Below, one piece after another: positions 26,378 to 32,679 of a DNA stretch of 32,679 bases. Numbering within the stretch: the stretch's first letter is position 1; every line of letters begins with the position of its first letter. A model generated the notes under the pieces. The model was given only the letters and a program-made list of their open reading frames with translations, made no database searches and was not told the DNA's origin. The DNA is from an uncultured Gilliamella sp. (GTDB lineage Bacteria > Pseudomonadota > Gammaproteobacteria > Enterobacterales > Orbaceae). The translations under genes and the position numbers were made by a program. Location of the stretch: assembly GCA_946481345.1 (NCBI GenBank), contig CAMLMY010000023.1, positions 1-32,679 of the forward strand, given 5' to 3'.

Positions 26378-27418
26378 ATGGCTAAAATCTCTTTTCTCAA
26401 TACTCCCTTTAGTATCAAAAATTTATCACTAAAAAATCGCATCGTAATGCCCCCTATGTGCCAATATCAAGCTACCGATGGCATGCCTAATGATTGGCAT
26501 TTTGTTCACTATGTATCTCGAGCAATTGGTGGTGTAGGCTTAATTATTGTTGAAATGACAAATGTAGCGCCTAATGGTCGTATTTCACCAAATTGTCTTG
26601 GATTATGGAATGATGAGCAGCGTGATCAATTTAAAAGAATTGTTGATGCTGTACATGCTCAAAATGGTAAAATCGCTATCCAAATTGCTCATGCAGGTCG
26701 AAAAGCTTTAGGAGCTTCAGATGTTGTCTCTTGTTCACCTATTCTTTATGATGGTTCCAACGAAGCTAATCCAAAATGGCAGTATCAAATGCCAAGAGAA
26801 TTATCAAAAGATGAAATTATTGATATCATTCAAAAATTTAAAGAATCAACAAAACGGGCAGTTGAAGCAGGTTTTGACGCCATCGAAATTCATGGTGCTC
26901 ACGGGTATTTAATTCATCAATTCAGTTCACCAAAAACTAATCACAGAACCGATGAATACGGTCAAGATAAATTATTATTTGGTGAACAAGTTATACAAGC
27001 TGCTAAATCGGTAATGCCTAGTGATATGCCACTTATTATCCGTTTTTCTGCACAAGAGTATAGTAAAAATGGCTATGATATAGAATATGGACGCAAAATA
27101 GCAAAACGTTTTGCTGATGCAGGCGCTGACATTTTGGATGTAAGTGGTGGTGGCGATGGGCAATTAGATCCAGCTCATACACCGCAGTTTCATGCTGGAT
27201 ATCAAGTATATTTGGCTCGTGCGATCAAACAAGCAATCAATTTACCAGTTATAGCTGTTGGTATGTTAGAAGATCCATACCTAGCAGATTATGTATTAAG
27301 TACTGGGGATGCTGACTTAGTGGCAATTGGGCGAGGATTATTAAACGATCCATATTGGGCGATACATGTACCCTCTTCACCATTTGTACCAACTTCTTAT
27401 CAAGTTGCTTTCAAATAA
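26378..27418 (+). CDS. namA: Old-yellow-enzyme-family NADPH dehydrogenase (NamA/YqjM type)
   Basis: FMN-dependent ene-reductase reducing activated C=C bonds of electrophiles. 346 aa TIM barrel. YqjM-class signatures: NRIVMPPMCQY with the redox-tuning Cys (C28), AHAGRKA, and the substrate-binding HGAHGYLIHQFSSPKTNHRTDEYG (core HGAHGYL, two His). FMN phosphate binding GRGLLNDPYWA is near the C-terminus. The Cys and the short loop separate it from the classical OYE/NemA group. Strong ribosome binding site CTAAGGAG. Monocistronic, with a palindrome upstream and a terminator downstream. The symbol follows family resemblance; the physiological substrate is unknown. Confidence 0.88.
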   Translation: MAKISFLNTPFSIKNLSLKNRIVMPPMCQYQATDGMPNDWHFVHYVSRAIGGVGLIIVEMTNVAPNGRISPNCLGLWNDEQRDQFKRIVDAVHAQNGKIAIQIAHAGRKALGASDVVSCSPILYDGSNEANPKWQYQMPRELSKDEIIDIIQKFKESTKRAVEAGFDAIEIHGAHGYLIHQFSSPKTNHRTDEYGQDKLLFGEQVIQAAKSVMPSDMPLIIRFSAQEYSKNGYDIEYGRKIAKRFADAGADILDVSGGGDGQLDPAHTPQFHAGYQVYLARAIKQAINLPVIAVGMLEDPYLADYVLSTGDADLVAIGRGLLNDPYWAIHVPSSPFVPTSYQVAFK

Positions 27419-27430
27419 CTCAACTATTAT

Positions 27431-27459
27431 TAAATCCTGTAAAAATTTTGCAGGATTTA
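27431..27459. terminator. Terminator between namA and ubiI
   Basis: TAAATCCTG (27431-27439) pairs with CAGGATTTA (27451-27459); the loop can fold further (AAA with TTT). AT-rich on both flanks, between convergent genes, so probably bidirectional. Confidence 0.75.
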
Positions 27460-27474
27460 AATATTTAGATTCGA

Positions 27475-28659
27475 TTAAATATGCATTGCGTATTTAATAA
27501 GTTGTTTTTTCAAGGGTGAACAATTGTCTATCGCATTCATGCCCGCAGTTCTTAACATTTTTTTCAAAACGTTATCACCATTAAACATGTCTTGAATAGT
27601 TCGCATCGCAGTTAACATTACTAACGTATCTTTACGGCGAGTAAATTGGAAAGATTTTAAATTATCAGCAAGTCCTATATCTTTGTGTTTATCATGTAAT
27701 TGCTTAATTGTCGAAACTAATAAAGCTGAATCTTGAAAACCTAAATTCACTCCTTGCCCTGCCAAAGGATGAATAGTATGTGCGGCATCACCAATAAGCA
27801 CTGTTCGATGTTTAACGAATTGTTTGGCAAAACGCGCTTTTAGTGGAAAAACCATCCGTTGATTAATTAATTGGCATTTACCTACTTTATCGCCCGTTAA
27901 TTTAAACAGTTCTTGGCAGAACTCTGATTCTGTAAGCGATGTTAAAGTTGTTGCTTGGTTAGGTTTAGTTGACCATACCAAGCAACTTTTATTTGCTTGC
28001 CAAAGAGGTAAAAAAGCAACAATACCATTTGGATAAAAAATTTGTTTAGCACAAGATTGGTGAGGATACTGAGTTTCAACGGTGGTAATTACTGCGTGAT
28101 GAAGATAGTTACGTTCAAAAACTGAAATTTTTTCATGTTTACGCAACCAAGAGTGTGCACCATCAGCGCCGATAATAAGTTTAGCTTGTAAAATAGTATT
28201 ATCTGCCAAGGTTAAAAATGCATAATCGTCATTATAGCAATTATCAATAGCAGCAAGATTAAAAATTGTTATATTGTGATTTTCTTTAGCAAAGTGATAC
28301 AAACAGTGAGAGATCAGATTATTTTCGATGATATAGCCTAGATTTGGATAACCATAATCTTTTGCGTGAGCTGAAAGATGTGCTATACCGTTTTTTTCCC
28401 ATACGCCTATTTCGGTAAAGTCTTGCACACGATGACTATTTAATAAGTCATCCCAAATGCCTATTTGAGAAAAATACCTTTGGCTAGCACCATTAATTGC
28501 TGAAGCCCTTATGCCGATTTCATTTTGTAGAAAAGATTCATTATGATGAACCTTAGCATCTATGATCGCTATCTTCAAATCATATTGACTAAGTGCACAA
28601 GCTGTTGCTAGCCCAACTAAACCACCGCCAACGATTACAATATCAAAGTGAGTATCCAT
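27475..28659 (-). CDS. ubiI: FAD-dependent ubiquinone-biosynthesis hydroxylase, UbiI-type
   Basis: Flavoprotein monooxygenase of the UbiH/UbiF/UbiI/Coq6 family. 394 aa from ATG 28659 (MDTHFDIVIVGGG); an upstream TTG at 28668 is possible but less likely. FAD-binding GGGLVGLATA near the N-terminus, the middle IIGADGAHSWLR (DG motif), and C-terminal GDAAHTIHPLAGQGVNLGF. Among paralogues it matches UbiI best: LGYIIENNLISHCLY, the QIFYPNGIVAFLPL region and QLHDKHKDIG have clear counterparts there, pointing to C5 hydroxylation. Many bacteria use one such enzyme for several positions, so the regiospecificity is tentative. It lies 12 nt downstream of a tatA-like gene on the same strand. Confidence 0.85.
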   Translation of the reverse strand: MDTHFDIVIVGGGLVGLATACALSQYDLKIAIIDAKVHHNESFLQNEIGIRASAINGASQRYFSQIGIWDDLLNSHRVQDFTEIGVWEKNGIAHLSAHAKDYGYPNLGYIIENNLISHCLYHFAKENHNITIFNLAAIDNCYNDDYAFLTLADNTILQAKLIIGADGAHSWLRKHEKISVFERNYLHHAVITTVETQYPHQSCAKQIFYPNGIVAFLPLWQANKSCLVWSTKPNQATTLTSLTESEFCQELFKLTGDKVGKCQLINQRMVFPLKARFAKQFVKHRTVLIGDAAHTIHPLAGQGVNLGFQDSALLVSTIKQLHDKHKDIGLADNLKSFQFTRRKDTLVMLTAMRTIQDMFNGDNVLKKMLRTAGMNAIDNCSPLKKQLIKYAMHI

Positions 28660-28671
28660 ACTAATCAATCG

Positions 28672-28836
28672 TTACTTATTATCTTTCTTTAATTCAATTT
28701 CATCGTCATTCATCGCTTTTTTGAAGCTTTTTAATGCGAAACCAAGATCTGAACCTAAATTACGTAATTTTTTAGTACCAAATAATAGAACGACCACAGC
28801 AAGAAACACTAAAAGGTGTGGGATACTAAATGACAT
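28672..28836 (-). CDS. tatA: Minimal TatA/TatE twin-arginine translocase subunit
   Basis: 54 residues from ATG 28836. N-terminal membrane helix [17 protein letters not shown], the conserved hinge [14 protein letters not shown], then the amphipathic helix [13 protein letters not shown], the defining arrangement of TatA/TatE, which forms the translocation pore of the Tat system. It is far shorter than E. coli TatA (89 aa) and shorter than TatE (67 aa), ending soon after the acidic MNDDE motif. Ribosome binding site AGAGGA. It appears cotranscribed with ubiI. No tatB or tatC is nearby; in E. coli tatABC follows ubiB, so the ubiquinone-gene neighbourhood may be a trace of that link. The choice between tatA and tatE is open. 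Confidence 0.9.
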   Translation of the reverse strand: MSFSIPHLLVFLAVVVLLFGTKKLRNLGSDLGFALKSFKKAMNDDEIELKKDNK

Positions 28837-28908
28837 AATAAAATCCTCTTAATTAACTACTCTTATCTATTTAAACTTTATTCTTAGACGTAAGTTTAAC
28901 GGGGTTTC

Positions 28909-28914
28909 ATTATA
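28909..28914 (-). promoter_or_regulatory. tatA-ubiI promoter (-10)
   Basis: On the minus strand, TATAAT precedes tatA by 72 nt. A weak -35 (ATGAAA) stands 18 bp upstream. It lies just after the terminator of the candidate sRNA. Confidence 0.45.
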
Positions 28915-28952
28915 CTCTTTTTGTGAAAGGATTTCATAACTAGATTATGGGT

Positions 28953-29036
28953 AAAAAAAAAGACCTGTATAAAACTATACAGGCCAACATGAAATATAAG
29001 GAATATAAGGAAAGAAAACAATGAAAAATCCTTACC
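28953..29036 (-). ncRNA. Candidate small regulatory RNA, about 84 nt
   Basis: Not a known family by sight. On the minus strand a promoter (TTGACT at 29070-29065, 16-bp spacer, GATAAT at 29048-29043) predicts a start near 29036. A canonical intrinsic terminator closes it: 10-bp stem (28985-28976 with 28971-28962, sequence GGCCUGUAUA), GUUU loop, then nine U (28961-28953). The intervening about 50 nt lack a stable fold and carry a tandem repeat of UCCUUAUAU (29011-28994), complementary to Shine-Dalgarno sequences. U-rich tail, single-stranded anti-SD seed and autonomous transcription unit are the hallmarks of Hfq/ProQ-type trans-acting sRNAs. No transcript data are available here. Confidence 0.6.
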
Positions 29037-29042
29037 CTGCTT

Positions 29043-29070
29043 ATTATCCATTTTTTTTCGCTTTAGTCAA
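29043..29070 (-). promoter_or_regulatory. Promoter of the candidate sRNA
   Basis: Minus strand TTGACT (5 of 6) at 29070-29065, 16-bp spacer including an A8 tract, and GATAAT (5 of 6) at 29048-29043. The best-matching minus-strand promoter in this 596-bp gap, correctly placed and oriented for the terminator at 28953-28985. Confidence 0.6.
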
Positions 29071-29432
29071 CGTTTTTATTTGTTTTTTTGTTTTATAAAA
29101 ACGAATCGGTAAAAAAACGAACAAAATATTAAAAATCATGTTACTAAAATAGATTACCAATGAAATTCAGCTCTTTCATTAATTAGATAAATATCAAAAA
29201 AAAGGAAAAAAAATATTATTACTCATAAAAATAATATAAATGTCGTATAAAACTGCAGATTTAAAGCGGAAAAAAATTTACAAAAGTTTTTTTCTAAATA
29301 TTGGTTCAAAAATCTAAAACCGTAAAAAAAAGGACTAATCGCGATATAACACGAATTAAAAACATTAAATCGAAGAAAAACACATTAAAACACACATTAT
29401 TCCCAATACCGTGTATATAAAAGTTAAAAAAT
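29071..29432. other. Very AT-rich intergenic region
   Basis: About 360 bp dominated by A-runs (many AAAAAA tracts) on the plus strand. No gene recognised. It probably contains the promoter of the repressor gene at 29481; phased A-tracts could bend the DNA or bind H-NS-type proteins, which is inference. Confidence 0.4.
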
Positions 29433-29438
29433 ATGCAC

Positions 29439-29444
29439 TATAAT
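29439..29444 (+). promoter_or_regulatory. Candidate -10 of the repressor gene
   Basis: Perfect TATAAT, -35 poor. If used, transcription starts near 29451, which rules out the upstream ATG at 29433 and favours the start at 29481. Confidence 0.35.
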
Positions 29445-29480
29445 TACCATACGGATGAAAAAAAGAAAAACGAGACAGAA

Positions 29481-30173
29481 ATGAATATGATCAAAAATAA
29501 AAATGTCAAAACCTTCAAAGACAGACTATATAATTCAATGCAAGGTTTATCTGTTTCTGCTTTTGCGAAGAAATGTGATATGTCAGAAACTGTTATCAGG
29601 GATTATTTATCAGGAAAAACCTATCCCTCACTTACTCGTCTAGAGGTAATTGCTGAGAAATGTAATGTTTCATTTAACTGGCTTGCCACGGGTTATAGAC
29701 TTGAAGTATTTGACCCAAAAGACGATGACGATGATGTATATAATGAAAATATTTACCGTATTCCTGTTTATAAAAAACAATTACCAACCAAAGAAGAAGC
29801 ACAATATCAACGCTATATTAGAGAAACACCACCTGTAATGAATTATCCAGTTGTGGAAGGTTGGGCATCTCATCGTGGTTTAGATATAAAAAAATTAATT
29901 ATCTATTGGGCAAAAGGTGATTTAATGTCTCCTGAAATTGAAAATAATAACGGACTTATTATAAACACGGATATAACGGAGATGGTTGATGGAGCAATAT
30001 ATTTAATCGAATATGAAAATTTTACCTTGTTAAGAAAAATACGCCTAACTTTGAGTAGTTGGATTTTAATATGTAACAATGAGCAATATCCAACAATAGA
30101 AGTACCTAAAGCACATTTTGATAAGTACAATATAGTTGGTCGTGTTGTACAAATAATTAAAGACGTTTTTTAA
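29481..30173 (+). CDS. Phage-type repressor: XRE HTH plus inactive S24 (LexA-like) domain
   Basis: About 230 aa from ATG 29481. The frame is open to an ATG at 29433, but that lies just before a TATAAT and has no ribosome binding site. N-terminal XRE helix-turn-helix (KTFKDRLYNSM, SVSAFAKKCDMSETVIRDYLSGKTYPSLTRL, ending FNWLATG) is typical of lambdoid CI and related repressors. After an acidic DDDDD linker the C-terminal half has the S24/LexA fold: IYWAKGDLMSPEIENN, VDGAIYLIEY, LLRKIRL, CNNEQYPTIEVP, IVGRVVQI. The nucleophile position of the GDSM motif is Leu (GDLM) and the general-base Lys of VKRL appears to be Arg. It therefore should dimerise but not self-cleave. No phage genes flank it. 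Terminated at 30218-30260. Confidence 0.85.
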   Translation: MNMIKNKNVKTFKDRLYNSMQGLSVSAFAKKCDMSETVIRDYLSGKTYPSLTRLEVIAEKCNVSFNWLATGYRLEVFDPKDDDDDVYNENIYRIPVYKKQLPTKEEAQYQRYIRETPPVMNYPVVEGWASHRGLDIKKLIIYWAKGDLMSPEIENNNGLIINTDITEMVDGAIYLIEYENFTLLRKIRLTLSSWILICNNEQYPTIEVPKAHFDKYNIVGRVVQIIKDVF

Positions 30174-30217
30174 ACCAATAAATAGAAATCTACTGTTTTT
30201 CAATATATAATTGCTAA

Positions 30218-30260
30218 AGTGAGGAAATATTAACCAGACATATTCCTCACTATTTTTTTA
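30218..30260 (+). terminator. Intrinsic terminator of the repressor gene
   Basis: AGTGAGGAA (30218-30226) pairs with TTCCTCACT (30243-30251), followed by ATTTTTTTA. Stem plus U-tract 45 nt after the stop codon. Confidence 0.75.
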
Positions 30261-30426
30261 TGTTCATAAATCCTTTAATGACAGGTAGATAGCTAAGCAA
30301 TGTTTATTTAAAATTTCACTTAAATTTGGGCACCAGGATGAATTATATCCATTAGCCCTAATCTCATATTCCATATATCATTGATATATTTACCAATAAA
30401 ATATCATTTTACTAATTAGGTCTATT

Positions 30427-32262
30427 ATGTATCGATTTTTTGAAAAATTGGTGTCACCTTATCCTAAAGATGATCCTCAACCAGCGGCTAAAAACTTTTT
30501 TAGTTTTATATGGCAATCAACCAAAGGCACTCGCGTGTTTATGCTGTTATTAATCATACTAAGTGGATTAAGTGGTGCTTTTGAAGCTTTTTTATTTGCT
30601 GCATTAGGTAAAGTGGTTGACTGGCTTGCAGAAGTTGAACCATCTAAATTTTGGCAGCAAGAAAAAACCACATTAATTTTATTAGCTTTAATAATTTTAG
30701 CCAGTACGCTAATCATTAGTTTACAAACGATTATTAAACATCAATGCCTTGCTGGAAATTTTCCAATGAGAATGCGTTGGAATTTGCACAGATTAGTTCT
30801 TAATCAAAGTATGCGCTTTTTCCAAGATGAATTTGCAGGAAGAATATCGGCAAAAGTTATGCAAACAGCGCTTGCGGTTAGAGATACTTGTTTTTTAGTC
30901 GCAGATATTTTTATCTATGTACTTATTTCCTTTATTACCATGGCGGCTATCATTGGACAATTAGATCTTTGGTTATTAATGCCTTTTCTTGGTTGGACTT
31001 TGCTTTATGGGATTGCAATGTACTATTTTATTCCACGCTTAGGTAAAGTTGCCAGTATGCAAGCCGATGCACGTTCTACCATGACAGGACGAGTGACCGA
31101 TGCTTATACCAATATCATGACTGTTAAACTGTTCTCACATGCAGGTAATGAAGCTAGATACGCTCAAGAATCAATGGATGAGTTTTTAGTTACTGTTAAT
31201 CGACAAATGCGTTTAGTCAGCAGTTTTGAAATTGTTAACCACCTTTTATCCATTACATTAATACTCTGCACGACTGGTGTTGCTTTATGGTTATGGACAG
31301 ATCAGTTAGTTGGTGTTGGAGCAATCGCAACAACTACCGCAGTCGCATTACGATTAAACGGTTTCTCTCATTGGATCATGTGGGAAATGGCTGCTCTATT
31401 TGAAAATATTGGTGTAGTGAAAGACGGTATCAATACATTTTCTTCAACTAAAACAGTCAATGATCAACCTAATGCAACTGAACTTGTTGTAAAACAAGGT
31501 AAAATTGACTTTCAACACATTAACTTTAATTATGATGCCAAAAGACAAAACTCTATCATTCAAGATTTGGATTTAACGATTAATCCAGGTGAGAAAATAG
31601 GGTTAGTAGGTCGCTCTGGAGCAGGCAAATCCACGCTTATTAATTTATTATTACGCTTTTATGATTTACAAAGTGGTAAAATTATTATTGATGGACAAGA
31701 CATTACAACCGTTACCCAAGAAAGCTTACGCGCCCAAATTGGTATGGTAACTCAAGATACGTCCCTATTACACCGCTCCGTACGAGAAAACCTACTTTAT
31801 GGTAACAATCAAGCCACTGAAGAAGAGATGATTATAGCAGCAAAAAAAGCTCATGCTGATAGCTTTATTCATACACTTATTGATGCAAACGGTAGAACAG
31901 GCTATGACGCATTTGTAGGAGAGCGAGGCATAAAATTATCAGGTGGACAACGACAGCGCATTGCAATTGCCAGAGTTATATTAAAAAATGCCCCAATTCT
32001 ATTATTAGATGAAGCGACCAGTGCGTTGGATTCTGAAATTGAGCAAGCTATTCAAGAGAGTTTATATACTTTAATGGAAGGTAAAACCGTTATTGCCATT
32101 GCTCACCGATTATCAACCATCGCTGCAATGGATAGATTAGTTGTTCTTGATCAAGGAAGAATTATTGAACAAGGAACTCATCAAGAACTGCTTGATAAAA
32201 ATGGACTGTATGCTCAACTTTGGAAACATCAGAGTGGTGGATTCTTAGGCGAAAACATTTAA
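30427..32262 (+). CDS. ABC exporter, fused permease and ATPase
   Basis: 611-aa half-transporter that would work as a homodimer or heterodimer. N-terminal type I exporter membrane domain (about 35-330, six segments, with the coupling-helix region RVTDAYTNIMTVKLFSHAG, core TVKLFSH) and a C-terminal nucleotide-binding domain (about 360-605): Walker A GRSGAGKST, Q-loop TQD, signature LSGGQRQRIA, Walker B ILLLDEATSALD, and H-loop AHRLST. The membrane-domain sequence resembles the large gammaproteobacterial group annotated as multidrug/lipid exporters (MsbA-like), but it is not MsbA itself. Substrate unknown. Monocistronic, followed by a hairpin and convergent dacB. Confidence 0.88.
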   Translation: MYRFFEKLVSPYPKDDPQPAAKNFFSFIWQSTKGTRVFMLLLIILSGLSGAFEAFLFAALGKVVDWLAEVEPSKFWQQEKTTLILLALIILASTLIISLQTIIKHQCLAGNFPMRMRWNLHRLVLNQSMRFFQDEFAGRISAKVMQTALAVRDTCFLVADIFIYVLISFITMAAIIGQLDLWLLMPFLGWTLLYGIAMYYFIPRLGKVASMQADARSTMTGRVTDAYTNIMTVKLFSHAGNEARYAQESMDEFLVTVNRQMRLVSSFEIVNHLLSITLILCTTGVALWLWTDQLVGVGAIATTTAVALRLNGFSHWIMWEMAALFENIGVVKDGINTFSSTKTVNDQPNATELVVKQGKIDFQHINFNYDAKRQNSIIQDLDLTINPGEKIGLVGRSGAGKSTLINLLLRFYDLQSGKIIIDGQDITTVTQESLRAQIGMVTQDTSLLHRSVRENLLYGNNQATEEEMIIAAKKAHADSFIHTLIDANGRTGYDAFVGERGIKLSGGQRQRIAIARVILKNAPILLLDEATSALDSEIEQAIQESLYTLMEGKTVIAIAHRLSTIAAMDRLVVLDQGRIIEQGTHQELLDKNGLYAQLWKHQSGGFLGENI

Positions 32263-32290
32263 TTATTGATTTATCAGAACAAAAAGTAGT

Positions 32291-32327
32291 AGGACACATA
32301 TAAAGTTAATACCAATATATGTGTCCT
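32291..32327. terminator. Terminator between the ABC exporter and dacB
   Basis: AGGACACATATA (32291-32302) pairs with TATATGTGTCCT (32316-32327), 13-nt loop, followed by TAATTAATTAATT. 12-bp perfect stem between convergent genes; no pure U-run, so moderate confidence. Confidence 0.6.
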
Positions 32328-32346
32328 TAATTAATTAATTCATTTA

Positions 32347-32679
32347 TTAATCAATAAAATTCTTATAAAATTCTGATTCGAACCGCATTATTGCCCCATT
32401 TTTCGGTTCACCCTTAGTATCAGCGTGATAACCTGATAATAACTGCACAAACGCCAAATATTGACCATCGGATTTTTGAATAAATCCAGCTAAATTATAA
32501 CTACCTTGAATATAACCTGTTTTGGCTCGAATGGTTTCCTTAAAGGGTAATTGATTAAAGCTTTTACGATTTTGCAACGTTCCATCAACGCCAGCAATGG
32601 GCAACATCTCAATAATGCCTAATTGCGCATTATTTGCTGAAATATATTGTAATATTTCCATTAATTTGTCTGCACTAAC
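32347..32679 (-). CDS. dacB: D-alanyl-D-alanine carboxypeptidase/endopeptidase PBP4, C-terminal part
   Basis: Periplasmic peptidoglycan hydrolase of family S13. Only the last about 110 residues lie in the window; the frame stays open through the right edge, so the ATG near 32661 is internal (residues VSADKL precede it). Visible signatures: QYISANNAQLGIIEMLPIAGVDGTLQNR (core LPIAGVDGTL), the third penicillin-binding motif KTG in RAKTGYIQGSYNLAGF, AFVQLLSGYH and the end FESEFYKNFID, all closely matching the C-terminus of E. coli DacB. The SxxK and SxN motifs would be outside the window. Confidence 0.95.
   Translation of the reverse strand, partial: VSADKLMEILQYISANNAQLGIIEMLPIAGVDGTLQNRKSFNQLPFKETIRAKTGYIQGSYNLAGFIQKSDGQYLAFVQLLSGYHADTKGEPKNGAIMRFESEFYKNFID

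Noticed and set aside
28953-29070. Candidate sRNA as a RyhB homologue
   Set aside because: Only scattered CAUUG/UUCC similarity and no Fur box at the promoter.

Overview
The window is AT-rich gammaproteobacterial chromosome. Almost every housekeeping protein aligns closely, from memory, with its E. coli counterpart: Prc, YqjA, TldD, RNase G, MreB, AccB/AccC, Eda, YadG/YadH, ArgR, LysC, CysS, TrmJ, RaiA, PheA. Several active-site residues even keep E. coli numbering (Prc S452/K477; YqjA E39/D51/R130/R136; Eda E45/R49/K133). The low GC, the compacted gene order (mreBCD directly followed by rng and tldD) and the reshuffled neighbours suggest an Orbaceae-type insect-gut symbiont such as Gilliamella or a relative. 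That assignment is inference, since no 16S gene is present.

Layout. 1-2836 (minus): 3'-truncated prc, proQ and a Mu-type helix-turn-helix gene. 3015-3838 (plus): a Ner/Nlp-like regulator and a small BamE-like lipoprotein. About 4040-4427 (plus): RNase P RNA with its own promoter. 4462-10721 (minus): yqjA, tldD, rng, mreD, mreC, mreB. 10722-11088: divergent control region with a nested inverted repeat and two overlapping micro-ORFs. 11089-13633 (plus): accB, accC, eda. 13677-15381 (minus): yadG-yadH ABC exporter. 15623-18584 (plus): mogA, argR, lysine riboswitch and lysC. 18950-19596: a GlsB/YeaQ-like small membrane protein and an unknown membrane protein on the opposite strand. 19710-21921: cysS convergent with trmJ. 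22181-24812 (plus): raiA, pheA, mutY. 24885-27418 (plus): an MFS transporter and an old-yellow-enzyme reductase. 27475-28836 (minus): a very short TatA/TatE protein and a UbiI-type hydroxylase. 28953-29036 (minus): a strong candidate for an undescribed small RNA. 29481-30173 (plus): a phage-type repressor whose LexA-like domain appears catalytically dead. 30427-32262 (plus): an ABC exporter. 32347-32679 (minus): the C-terminal part of dacB (PBP4).

Function. Most of the window is core metabolism and cell-envelope upkeep: cell shape (MreBCD), peptidoglycan trimming (PBP4), periplasmic proteolysis (Prc), fatty-acid initiation (AccBC), amino-acid supply (LysC under an L-box, PheA, ArgR), translation (CysS, TrmJ, RaiA, RnpB) and RNA regulation (ProQ, RNase G). 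No tRNA or rRNA gene, CRISPR array, intact transposase or integrase was seen. The unusual content is mostly noncoding or regulatory: the candidate sRNA, a 37-bp sequence present twice 19.4 kb apart, the concentric inverted repeats upstream of mreB/accB, a Mu-like repressor/Ner divergent pair and the dead-protease repressor.
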